Shown piece by piece: positions 29,860-41,364 of a stretch of DNA of 64,000 nucleotides; positions within the stretch are counted from its first letter, which is position 1, and each line of letters starts with the position of its first letter. The DNA is taken from positions 13,557,759 through 13,621,758 of the forward strand of contig OZ025271.1 in the NCBI GenBank assembly GCA_964019165.1, in the 5' to 3' direction. Origin of the DNA: Mastigias papua. Taxonomy: Eukaryota > Cnidaria > Scyphozoa > Rhizostomeae > Mastigiidae. Made by a program: the position numbers and the translations under genes. Under the pieces are notes generated by a model. It did no database searches. It saw only the letters and a program-made list of their open reading frames with translations, and was not told where the DNA came from.

Positions 29860-32800
29860 GGGCCGCAAGGGCAAGGTTGGCGTGAAATTTGCTAGGCCAA
29901 GACTAAAAATAGTTGTCAAAAATTCATGCTTCACAAACTCTATGTGGCCATAATATTTCAATGCTAAATTATCGCATTTATGGCATTTGTTTATGACCCT
30001 ATGTTAAGAACCTGCACCCAAGTTACAAGGTGTGCCTCACCACAAGTGAACACAAACAGGCTCATTTCAAAATTGTAGGCTCATATGCATGGGCTTTTAC
30101 TGTATATCATTGTCCTGAAAAGGGCAAGTTTACCTACTCATGATAGAGCTCATGAATATAGCAATACTCTATTAAGGAAAGAAAATCTAATGCTCAAAGG
30201 TGAATCAATGTAAACTTTTGACTATATTAGAATTATGGTCCAACAGAGAGGGCTTGCTGATCCACAAAACATCTTAAGAGCTACACATCATATATCATAT
30301 TTCTTGGTCCATTTGGATGGTTAAATAGCAAGGCATATAAATAAACTAAAATTAATCAATATTTTCATGCTATTGGTTTATTACTGTCTTTCGTTCAATT
30401 ATGAAAAAATGTTTACTATTGCTCTGCTGTCAAATACAGTTTGTTCTGGTGTGGAAGATAGCAAGAATTACAGGATCAACCTTGATTGGATGGAGGATGT
30501 CTCATTTACATATAAAGCCTGGTTTTTATATCGTCGTGTCATGACACGTCCGAGTAATTGCATTGGCAATGCTACTGAGAATCTTATGATATATGGGAAT
30601 ACTTCTTTCGTTATGTCCCAGACGGTCCAATAGTTTTGCCGAAATCACAGTAGACTTCAACAAAGTTAACATGGGTTCAACTTGTGAGAACATTTCCTTT
30701 CAATCGCCTTTGGGTCCCCGATGATTAGGACTTGACTTGGATGTATCCCTGTTCCTTATGACGATAAGGAAGCCAGGCCTAAGCCAACCTGAGCCAATGT
30801 GGGAATGGTATGAAAAGAATTCATTCTCCTGTGCGCGATGTCCTAATCCGTACTTCTGTAGTTTTTATACAAGTGCATATAAACAAGAAAATATAGGGGT
30901 TAACGTGCCCGTTCCGCTGTATTAACTGCAGTTGGTAAACTATCAATGATGAAGGAGACAAGATTGATCATGATGGCCTATCAAATGGTAGTCAAAACAT
31001 TCTCAATTGGAGCGGAAAAATCCCTAAGTGTGCATGAATGCATAAGTTCTGAAATCTGATCAGATAATGAAGGATAAGATAGCTGCGATTCATATACATG
31101 TTTCCATTTTAAAAGAAAGTGGTGTATTACAAAGAAATATTCGACTTCTCAAAAGGTCAAGAAAGTTAAGTACTGGATTTTTGAGATCCATGAAAGTTGA
31201 TAAGTTGGTACACACTTGAAATTCCAGTTTTCACAAAATCCATCATTTTGTTTGTTTGATGTACAAAGAAGTCCTATGAAAATCTATGCATTTCAATGTG
31301 ATGTTTGTGTACTGCCTATCTATCTGTGTAACATTGTTGTGTTGCGCAAACTTGAATATTCTCGCTCAGAAAGTCGTAAGAAAGTTTCAGTGCTGACATC
31401 ACAAAATGCTAGGAAGATTTCATCACTGGGCGAAAATCAACTTTATTGTAGGAAAAAAATGCATTCTAATGAGATAGGAAGTAAACAAATGCATAACAAT
31501 CATTTTGAGTTACACGCATTTTTTTATAAGAAACAGTTTATAAGAAATGGTAGGCTCAAATTTTTCGAAAGTTAACAAACAACCCTACCCACATTGACAA
31601 AAAGCTAAGAAACTTTTATATTTACGTCAAATGAGAGTCTTGAATTTGTTAGGGATGACAATAGCTTTGTCTCAGCTGAGAGGCTATTTCATAATTTTGC
31701 ACTTCTCAAAGAGAACGATATTTGCCCATTTGAGTTGTTTTTCTGTGAGTGAAGTAATGAGAATTTCTGGCAAACATTGCTAGCAAGTTGTGTGGAGCAA
31801 TGTTGTTGAGAGACATATACACCATCGCTGATCATTCTGCAAATTAGCACATTAAATTAGTTTATCTCTGATTGTCAGTGAACTGTTTACTTTAACTTGA
31901 AAGCACGTTTATTCATTACCTAAGACCTTTAAGAAACATGTAAGAAACTTTTGGCGGTAAAATGGCAAGAAAATTTAAGAAACTTCCTACCAGCACCGGA
32001 CCTTAGTTTCTTATAACAAAATACGTGTATGCCTGTGTTGAAACTTGCATTACTACGTTTCATGATGGACTTGACAAACGGACATAAGACGGGCATGAGA
32101 AGGTGCCTAAGGGTTAAAGCAACTTTCATAAAACATGAGCGGCAATTGAAACTATTCTTGACCTTAAATTACAAAATGTGAACAGAAATGCATGGTAATA
32201 ATGAAAACGAGAGACTGGCAAGAACACATTTGCACTACGCCAAGCGTCCAATTTACATTGACAAAATGATGCGTGTTTGGTACCTTCAACTGGTCACATG
32301 ATATCTTAGATAAAATATTGCTAGAGTATTCCAAATTATTCTAAACTATAGCAAACAATATACTCAAGATGTTGCGTGATCTTGTATGGCTCTTACGCAA
32401 TTTCTTTGAGGAACACCGAATACGGAAGACAGAACCGGATCGGCAATGGAGGCAAAAAGAGAGTTTTAAATTCAGGCAACACCAAAGAATAAGCCAGCAA
32501 ACTTTTCTGTATTCTGCTACATTCGTTCCTCACAATAACACATTTCACTTTCCGCGGGCAAGCTACTTCGAGGTGTTTTAATACAATTTTTATGCTTTGT
32601 TTTACAATTTTTCAGTTTTTTCTCCCAACATAATAACCATGCTATTTAAAATCTGCGAGAGTTTGAAACTGGAGAGTTTTTGTACAAGATACCTGCCTGA
32701 GGAAAGTGCATCAAATGGATGATGAGGAGTGTTACACTCTTCAAGCATAATTCTAACAAGAAAGCAGAAACATTTACGGATTTCGCCCACATACTATTCT

Positions 32801-33370
32801 TTAAGAGTACCTCATTCTTAGCGTTCTTTATTTAGAGCCTAAGAATATTCTTAAATTATTCGTAAATTTTACAACTTCTAGCATTAATTCTTGTACATAC
32901 TATATATTTGTATAATAAAAAGTGTGTAGCGGATGATAAACGAAGGACAACTGTATATTGTGGTGCAACAAACAAACGCTAAGGTTATAACAATCCCTGA
33001 AGGCCCAAACTTTTAAGACCCAAAAGGGTCCCTCATAAGTTCTCAAGAGACAAACCTTTTGCAATACTTCATGTGAAGAGTGATTCAATCCGCAAGCCCC
33101 TAATTAAGACATATAATACTGTAAATCCTCAAATTGGCTTCTATTGATAAAGTCTTTCCTCGAATAAACCCCATGCTAGAAATTCAAATTGTTAATAAAC
33201 TCTCCTCAAATAACCCCCATCACAGATTATGATGAAGAGCTTGATAAAGATCAATGCTCAAATATAGATTGTTCTTCTAACATAATGCAGAAAAGGAATT
33301 TCGCATAATTGACCCTCATTGGATAACAGAACAATCACCTTAATCAGCAATGGCAGCAGAAAACTGTTGA
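29860..33370. other. No gene recognised
   Basis: Open stretches at 30367-30633 (hydrophobic start, then a few Cys and two N-glycosylation-like sites) and 31216-31575 (119 codons) have no similarity that I know and lack convincing splice or promoter context. They are not called as genes. Confidence 0.35.
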
Positions 33371-33379
33371 GGAAACCAG

Positions 33380-33640
33380 GTCGAAAATTAAGAGCAATAT
33401 TGGAACAAAGTATCACAGAGGAACAACTAGGCCTTTGTCCAGACAGAGGAACTAGTAACTAAAGTTTTAATCTGACACTGGCGATAGAGATGAAGAACAG
33501 AAAAAGGAAAAATAACCGTAAGCTTTGTTTTGTCGACTACACAAAAGCCCCCAGTATGGTAATACATGGCAAACTGTGGGATGACATGTTCAAAAGTAGC
33601 ACTGTTGAGTACGGAATAGGTACCCCTAACAATCTAAATT
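33380..33640 (+). pseudogene. Reverse-transcriptase fragment of a non-LTR retrotransposon
   Basis: The plus-strand frame reads RAILEQSITEEQLGLCPDRG, then a TAA shortly after, then LTLAIEMKNRK...KLCFVDYTKAPSMVIHGKLW. This matches the RT finger/palm pattern 'EEQxGFRxGRxT ... LxFxDYxKAFDxVxHxKLW', motif A included (first Asp of F-V-D kept, AFD changed to APS). It is an isolated, stop-containing fragment, in the opposite orientation to the 29-kb LINE. Confidence 0.7.
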
Positions 33641-34514
33641 TCTGAAAACATGCACGCCAGGACATTCTTATTGCAATCCCCTTCCCTAGTTTAATAACTT
33701 CAAGACGAAGGGGACAGAGTGCAGCAATGGAAGATCGACTAGTCCCAAACCAAAGAATGTTTACTTGTATCTGATAAAGTAGAACAAGCTCTTCAACTAT
33801 AGGCTACAAAGCATAATCGTGAAAATCAAATGATGTTCACTGACTTGAATTTTAACGTCTTTCTCCTTATCTCGATCACAACCTCCTAGCCCTTCTATTC
33901 TGGACTCAAGAGTACTCCAGTCCACACTATATACCTATTAATGGGTGCATACAGTAAACAAAATGCAAAAGTATGCACTGCCTATGGGGATTCTGAGTTT
34001 TTACTTTAGGAAAGGAGGTAAGACAAGCTTGTATCATTTCATCACACCTTTTCAGTGTCCACTCTGAATGTATGATAAGGTAAGCGCTGAGATGATCTAC
34101 CAGAAATGCCAGAATCGGAGAATCAATCAAAGATAACCAATCTAAGGTTTGCATAAGACGTGATTCTGATGGAAGAACTTAAAGAGCTTGTAGATACTGT
34201 CAATGAAAAGGAGTTTAGAGAGAGTGGAGTTGTCACTTTAAGCTAATAGGCAACGGTGATAAAAATACACTTCTCGGGTGTTCACATTTCAGAGCCTAAA
34301 TGACATGCACATATATAGAGTCACAGAAGTCTCTTAGATAGGATACAACTGAAAGCAGTGAAATACAGTGCATGAAAGAGAAAGGGTAAATGATCTCTAT
34401 AGTGAAAAATCGATCCAGGCAGATAAGCCTTGTTACTACATATTATAGTTGATGAAAACGAAAATTTTGAAGAAGCTCAGTTTTAAGGTAACCGCAATAA
34501 AGACCTAAGGACTA

Positions 34515-34744
34515 GGGTCTGCTGGGGTAAAGTGGGAAGCCCGGGGTAAAATGGGTAATTGACCATTTCGCCAATTAATAACATGTTGCCTTTCTTTCAT
34601 AACTAATTTATGTGATTTCTTATAGAGAGGTATTGTATCTAGTCAAAAAATGGCACTTTGCTCTTTCATGGCAGTCAATATTAATGATGCAAATGTTCAT
34701 TTACCCACTTTACCCCGGGTTACCCATTTTACCCCAGCAGACCC
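34515..34744. mobile_element. 230-bp TA-flanked MITE
   Basis: Ends GGGTCTGCTGGGGTAAA (left) and TTTTACCCCAGCAGACCC (right) are inverted repeats, with TA on both sides. A second palindromic pair (GGGGTAAAaTGGGTAA / TTACCCAcTTTACCCC) lies inside. Size and TA target suggest a Tc1/mariner-group MITE. Confidence 0.85.
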
Positions 34745-35219
34745 TACTTTAAAAAGTAACATGCTACTCCGAACAAACAACCCGCTATCAATATTTAAGG
34801 TCTATTTAACAGGTAGCATGTATGACGAGTTGAAGTGTCTAACAGATAGCACTTGTGCCATGTTGAATTAAAGACAAACAGGCTACAAAATCCGATCTCT
34901 AGCTAAAACGTAGCAAGTGTATCGAAATGAAGTAAAGAACCACGGGCCAATAAGTTCAAAGGTCAAGCTATTGTTTGCACCTGTGTCCCATCGAACATTG
35001 ATTGTATTGTTGTAGAGTTATACCTAAAACTCGGTAGAAGTTTTCCGCTGTTTGGAGACACACCACATCTCTCTGGCAATTTTCACCAAAAAACCACAGG
35101 GTTAAAAAGGTTACGTGAACAGTGGGGGTTATCACAAACTCATCCCTTACTTCAGCACGACCATTGTTATAGTTCTGTCTGCTTTTCATCAGCTTGAGTC
35201 GCACCAACGCAAACTTATT

Positions 35220-36350
35220 CCCATGAACAAATCACAGCTTTTACAGAATGTGTGATATCAGGGTACTTAACTTAGAAATTGCAATTGAAATCAAATGTCT
35301 ATTTAAAATGAGGGAAGCTGAGCATATCCAATGGTTCATTTTTCAATGATGACTGAAAATGATGAAAATAAAGTATCATGTTCTGTCGGATACATTGTCA
35401 TTCTTCAATGACCACTTAAAAGAAATTGTGTATTCCAGGCTTAAGGATGCTTTGATACTCACTCAGCTCAAAAGTTAGCCCTGAATAATGTCAGCGAGGA
35501 AGCTACCCACTGTGAATTTTGTTTGCAGAGGCGGAAAACACCAAAGATAATGCCTATCACAATGAGGATGATGACACTGATGATGACCATGAATCATAAT
35601 TTAGTGTGGAATGGGTTTGAAAATGACATCATTAATATAAAAGTATTAAACATGAACTAAGATAACCATTGCACATTTAACTCACCAATCTTTTCTTTCT
35701 GTATTCGTTCTGAAAACAAAGTTTAATGATTATATATTTCATGCAATCACCTTAAATCACAACAATGCAAACTTATACCAATGAACGAATCGCAGCTTTT
35801 ACAGAAATTCCCATGCCTGGTTAGTTAATTTAGAAATCGTAATTGAAAGCAAATGTTTATTTACAATAAGGAAAGCTGAACATATCATGTACTTTAGAAT
35901 GTGCTATCAATTTTTAATGATCATTAGAAATCGATATTCTATTCCAAGCTTATGGCTGCTTTGATGCTCACTCAGGAAGAGTTGGTACATGCACAAAACG
36001 GAATCGAAATTAAAACATGACAAATGCCAACAGCTATGGTGTCTGTAATAGACAAATCTCTCAAAAGTTAGGCTTTAATAATGTCAGTGAGGTAGCTACC
36101 AATTGAGTGAATGTGGTTTGCAAAAGAGGAAAACGCCAAAGGTAATGCCAATGATCATGAGGATGATGACACTGATAACAATCGTGATTATAATGACAAC
36201 TTAGTGTAAAATGGAAATGGAAAGCTTTCATTGATATCAACGGATCAAATATGAGCTGAGATAGATATGGTACATTTAACTCACCAATCTTTGCTTTCTG
36301 TATTTGCTCTAGAAAAAAGTACATGACTATATAGTTAATCATATAGTGTT
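35220..36350. repeat. Tandem duplication (about 560 bp) carrying membrane-protein 3' exons
   Basis: 35222-35720 aligns with 35780-36320 (shared 'atcacagcttttacaga', 'ttagaaattg', 'gaagctga(g/a)catat', then the two exons). It duplicates the 24-nt exon and the transmembrane exon of the gene at 36-37 kb. Confidence 0.85.
35468..35709 (-). pseudogene. Duplicate copy of the membrane-protein last two exons
   Basis: 35709-35686 is the second copy of the 24-nt exon (RIQKEKI, intact acceptor and GTGAGT donor). 35590-35468 is the second transmembrane segment (MVIISVIILIVIGIIFGVF, then RLCKQNSQW and a longer tail to TGA). The acceptor that reads CACTAAG in the first copy reads CACTAAA here, and a few bases after it differ in length, so the exon cannot be spliced the same way. 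It is either a dead copy or an alternative 3' end using another acceptor. Confidence 0.6.
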
Positions 36351-37103
36351 TGATGATTTATTTATTAAATTTAATACAACAGATTTCAAAAAGTTGGAGA
36401 TTTAAGTGCATAATAATAAAGTTAAAGTACGCTTCTAATAAACCGTGGGGGAAATTTTCCAAACTGTAGGCCTACAAGTGTTAAATCTGGAATTATGAAT
36501 CAAACTAATCCGATATGAATCTATACTAATCTGATATAAATCTGTACTAATCTGATCGGGATCCAAGCGAAACTGATATGAACTTAAACCAATCTACAAT
36601 GAATCTAAACTAATCCGATGATAAGACCTCAAACTCAAACTTACCTTTTTCCTCCTCTGTGTAATTGCCTAAAACAAAATACTCTCATAATATATAACAG
36701 TACAGTTGTACATTTCAAGTTAAATATCTCAAAGGGAACTGCAAGTTTATTTTCACAAACAGAATTTCATTTAGACTACTAATTAGCTGCCATAAACAAA
36801 GGAGTACATATATCACTCAGCGTTTATGCTATGATATAGCTTGGTCATAACGGAACTTTACCCTTCATGATATCAGCAGCAAATTTCCTTTACTCAGCTA
36901 CATGATGTCACTTAAGGGATCATTATATTCATTTAACTTTACATTCATTCTGAATGATCATTGATAGTTATATTTGCATTAAATCTGAAAAGCATTTGAA
37001 TCACAAAGTTATTACTTACCATGATTGGAAACACAACCAATGTCCCCGACAATAACGGTGGCCCCATCTGATGCGCTAATCGAAGTGATTGGCCTATTTG
37101 TCA
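36096..37103 (-). CDS. 3' end of a single-pass membrane protein gene (phase-1 exons)
   Basis: Exons in gene order: 37103-37020 (84 nt; reads TNRPITSISASDGATVIVGD then IGCVSNH), 36668-36645 (24 nt; GNYTEEEK, an N-glycosylation sequon), 36308-36285 (24 nt; EQIQKAKI) and 36199-36096 (to a TAG). All junctions are GT-AG and phase 1, and the reading frame stays open across all four. The last exon holds a long hydrophobic helix (VVIIITIVISVIILMIIGIT, continuing FGVFLF) and only a short tail (CKPHSLNW). This predicts a type I protein with a short juxtamembrane stalk and almost no cytoplasmic domain. The 84-nt exon resembles the first strands of an Ig-like domain (DGATVxVGD), but that is weak. Phase-1 borders are common in extracellular modules. 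The signal peptide and upstream ectodomain exons were not found. Confidence 0.6.
36499..36620. repeat. Irregular 'ctaatctgatatgaat' minisatellite
   Basis: About six diverged units of 18-22 bp around the core 'aatctgatatgaatct' lie in the intron between the membrane-protein exons at 37.0 and 36.67 kb. Confidence 0.6.
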
Positions 37104-38278
37104 CTACAAACAAGGAAGCTATGTTCAGAGAATTTACATATTTGACTCGCACACCAACTAAAGACCTGACAAGCATAAAGTGAACTGATACATTTTACAT
37201 GAAGCACAAGATGCAACATCACTAGGCTGACATCAGTCAAGATGTTATGCAAACAGTTGGTCAAGTACAGTTGACATCCGCTACCTTGAACCTTCATGGG
37301 GCCCAATAATCTGTTCAAAATAGCGAATTTTAGAGATATTACAGAATGTTAGAGTCAAATTATTGAAAAAACTCTGAAATTATAAAAATTAGTCACATTT
37401 CTACTTCATTGCCAGTATATGCATGCTTTCCCCCATGAACTCCAACAAATAGTTATGTAAACCATTGTTGACCTAATTCTATGGATAACTAAAAGATGCA
37501 AATAATGGGAGATCTTATAGATCTGAAAAGTAAAGGGCCAAAATGAAAGATATTGAAAAAAGTAAAATATTACGAACAAGAGCAAATAAGCATATCATGT
37601 TTTCTTACAAAATAGTTCTTGCACATGATCATGTTTACTTTTTAAAGACCTCTTCGATACTTAAAGCATCAAACGTTCGAATGTTTTCATTTGCCAAAGA
37701 CAAGTAGACTTGTGTTGCTCTTTTTAACTTTGATCAGAAAGTTCGATATATACGGTATTTCTGACACACGGGACCACGAAAATTGTTCGAGATAGTGAAA
37801 AGTTCGAGATATAGGAGTTCGATGTATCCAACGTTATTTATAAGGAAATATTAACTCAAAACTCAGGGGATTTAAAAAATCATTTGACATGGCGAAACTT
37901 CGAGATAAACCGCATGTGGGATAGTGGATGTCGACTGTATTTTACTGTATGTAAGGAGAGAGATGCTACGAAGTGGAACATTTGGGATGTGGCAAACTCG
38001 AGAAGAAGGAATTGCTATACAATACTAAGAAAAATGGAACAGAGCATACCTACGTCCCTCTGCCTTCCGAACATCTTCAATATTTTGTCCATTCCTAAAA
38101 TTAGACACAAGAAACGTAAAAAGAAAAATTATTAACTATTCACAGGTGCACCATAAATGAAATTCTCATATAATTTTATACACAATATTCAGCTCTTATA
38201 AAGGAAATGCTCATAAGAACTAAGCAAATGATAACACTACGAGTATCGAAAGTTGATTCAAGACAATCCAAGGTGATC

Positions 38279-38366
38279 CTGTACGAGACTTGAATCCTGC
38301 ACGAGACTTGAACCCTGCATGAGACTTGAATCCTGCATGAGACTTGAATCCTGCACGAGACTTGTA
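38279..38366. repeat. 18-bp minisatellite (about five copies)
   Basis: Unit 'gcacgagacttgaatcct', with small changes. The minus-strand frame across it reads IQVSCR repeats; no splice signals or homology support coding use. Confidence 0.9.
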
Positions 38367-40792
38367 TCAAACCAAGTAATGCCTCCAGATTACTTATGAC
38401 CTCTCAGTTACGAGATAGGACTTTAACAGACACCAAATCTAGACTGCAACTCTTTGATACAACTTACTTCTAAAAAATATCTCTTTGAGATTCAAAAAGA
38501 TGAATGAACTATATAGACTGTGTCAAATTTTGGGCTTCATAATTTGACTATTCAGTGTAGACCCAGAGGAGGACGCTTGAAGGGATGAGGAGGGTAGTCA
38601 CCCCACCCCTACTAATCTAACAGAATGCATACAAGGTGAACTAAAAAGAACACCAATTAATAAAAATGTTTGTCTGAGACCTGCAGCAAGGCTCTCTTAA
38701 CAATATAAGAGTTGATGCATAAAACCAGATGCAGTAAATTTACTAGTGGTTATCTCTTGATAAGTTTCTAATTTACAAAGTTTAATAGAATGAAGGTACT
38801 TTAAACATTTGGAATTTAGTACCTATCCAACCCAGGGGTGGACTTTGTATGTGTTGGGTGCGACAGTCAAATGCTCTTCGTTTACTCGGTAAATTACTAT
38901 TTCATTACACAGAAATATAGGAACTGCATAGAGCAGACCAGTATTTAGGTGAATCATGTTTACCCACAGGGGTAAACTATGCACGTAAATACTCTCCAAT
39001 GTTTAAAAAATGCTGTGACAAGCTGCATTCAATAGAAGATATCGTAAGAACTATTGAAGCTTCAGACAAGAATATCAATGACATCATCAGTCCCTATCTA
39101 TCTAAACCAAATGTATCTCTATATTCAGAAAGGGGGTTTACATATATTCTGTAAGTGTGCAGTCCCTAAATCTTCCCCAATTAAACAACGGTGCACACCT
39201 TCACTTTCACTATATCAAATGCAATATCAAGCTTCACTGCCAAATCCAGGGATGGTGCCCCGAATTTATAGCTAGCAGGAAGGGCTGAAATACTTTGTGT
39301 ATTGATGTAGGGCAACACACCACAGCTGGAACTAACAGGGGGAAATGGTTTTCAAATTTCATCCCCTAGAATAAAATGGCATCTCGGAAGATTTGCATTA
39401 GAGAGGAAATAAGACCTTAAATAGAAAAAATGGGGTGCCCAGGCCACTTATGGAAAGGCTTTCCGATATATCAATATCAAAAAATACTTTCTGAAGAATT
39501 AACAGAACAGTAAAAGAGCCCTATAAATGCTAATGAAAACCGGTTGAGGAAAGGAGACACTCTGAAGTTGATCTAGCAGTCTCTGACAATTTCGCATCAT
39601 CCATAGCTATAGTAAATAACATCATCACATTCTCTAAACCTTCATACACATATAATTACCATAATGATTCGATTAAGCCCCCGGGGCTGTCTTGTTAGAA
39701 ACGATTTTGTGAGTGTGGGCTTATTCGAGGGGGGCCTATTAAATTTAGAATTCCTTAGTCCTACCAACGAGAATACCTTATGCAATTTCTCAATATAGAC
39801 TATTTTTCAATAGTAGGTAAATCATTATCCCTTCCGACAGAACAATACAGATCTCTAATACTTCACCAAATAAAACATGCTCAATGGTTATACCTTACAG
39901 CTAGCGCTGCCATTGTACAACATTCCTGTTTTGGCTATTACCATTGGTAAGCATTAAATTGTTGTTTCGTAACGGTGAAAAGGGATTTTTCTATCTATAT
40001 GGCATGGTCTGGCACTGACGGAAGAGTATTGACTCAAAAGTTATGTCCTTCGACATCCCCCCAAACAACCGTGCTCGGTCTGTCCCTGAACAAAGCACGT
40101 ATATGGAAAAGACAAACTGACATTTGGATGTAATGTATATCTGACAACAGTATGCAACCGCTGATAATTTTGAACCCGTTGCAACAAAACACTCGCTATG
40201 TCTATATGTAGCATTGAATAGTTCTATTGATAGTTGATTGTTGGCTGTGCAATGACTGTGCAGGAATAGTTAAATAACCAATCAGAGCTCAATGTCACGT
40301 GATTTCAATTCCTGTAGTGTTATAGTGTCCGTATATCATTCGAATCTATCAGTTCAATTTGAAAAACACCCACCCCTCCCTCTTAAATCATAGCAACCCT
40401 AACCTTCATATGCACAAGATTTAATCTAAGAACGGTCATTCCAGCGGCAAAACCAAAACATGAAAAATGACATGTAGCCATCAATTCTATATTCCTATTG
40501 TTACTAAATGATGGTATCACAGAGGTGGGGAAGTGAGGTCCTTTATTACAAAGTGAAGATTTTTAGGGGGCTAAGATGATTTCCAAAGAGATTGTAAACA
40601 GGTATTAAACAACCGTTCAAAAGAAGCTGCAAGAATGTTGAAATGATAACACTGAAAAAATGTCAATATCATCTATTTAGCCTCATAATATTACTTTCTG
40701 TTCATTTTCATTGTTGTTTCTTCATGATAAAGTCAAATCATTTTAGATAACTTAAACTTAAATCGTCTTAACAAAATAATGAAAATCCCAAT

Positions 40793-40917
40793 TTATAAAG
40801 CCAATAAATCCTAATAAATAAAGCCAATAAATCCTAATAAATAAAGCCAATAAATCCTAATAAATAAAGCCAATAAATCCGAATAAATAAAGCCAATAAA
40901 TCCTAATAAATAAAGCT
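40793..40917. repeat. 23-bp tandem repeat (five copies)
   Basis: The unit begins with ataaagccaataaatcctaa and is followed by three more A/T bases. Copies differ at one or two positions. Confidence 0.95.
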
Positions 40918-40959
40918 AACAAAAGAGATGCTAACAACCTCAATAATAAACAGGAGATA

Positions 40960-41355
40960 GGCGCTAATGTACTTTCGCACCTCTCATCGATAACAGGGGG
41001 CTAACCAAATAAATTATACACCATTCGATAGCTCTTCATCTGTGCATTCATATGCTACCCCATTTACTCCATAGGGTAAGGGTCAGGGTTAGGGTAGGGG
41101 TTAGGGTCAGGGTTACCGTTAGTTATGTCATGTCCGCCATTATGAATATCGTACGTATTGACTTATATTCATAATGGCTGACATTAAATAACTAACGCTA
41201 ACCCTTACCCTTTTCCCTAACTCTTACCCTAACCCTCACCCTATGGTGTAAATGGGGTAGCATATGAATGTACAGATGAAGAGCTATCGAATGGTGCATG
41301 ATTTAAGGGGTTAGCCCCCTGTTATCGATGAGAGGTGCGAAAGTTCATTAGCGCC
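40960..41355. mobile_element. Fold-back element with telomere-like arrays in both arms
   Basis: Near-perfect arms of about 190 bp run from GGCGCTAATGTACTTTCGCA (left) to its inverted partner ending CATTAGCGCC (right). Flanks CAGGAGATA and CAGTAGATA form a probable 9-bp (one mismatch) duplication. The left arm carries a (TAGGGT)n-like array at 41076-41120, and the right arm carries the complementary CCCTAA-like array at 41198-41242. Both arms also keep 'gctatcgaatggtg' and 'ccccatttac'. It differs in its ends from the 10.2-kb element but shares the telomeric theme. Confidence 0.9.
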
Positions 41356-41364
41356 CAGTAGATA

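Larger units (their letters stand above)
37104..40950. other. Long gene-poor stretch, probably introns or upstream of the membrane-protein gene
   Basis: No further ectodomain exon could be identified on the minus strand. Contains a minisatellite at 38279-38366, MITE-family fragments (39660-39750) and a 23-bp tandem repeat (40793-40917). Confidence 0.35.

Noticed and set aside
30367..31575. Possible small secreted protein (30367-30633) and 119-codon frame (31216-31575)
   Set aside because: No recognisable domain, promoter or splice context; lengths are within chance for AT-rich sequence of this size.
38176..38370. IQVSCR-repeat protein or CRISPR-like array
   Set aside because: Adjacent 18-bp tandem units without spacers; no splice signals; a minisatellite in an animal genome.
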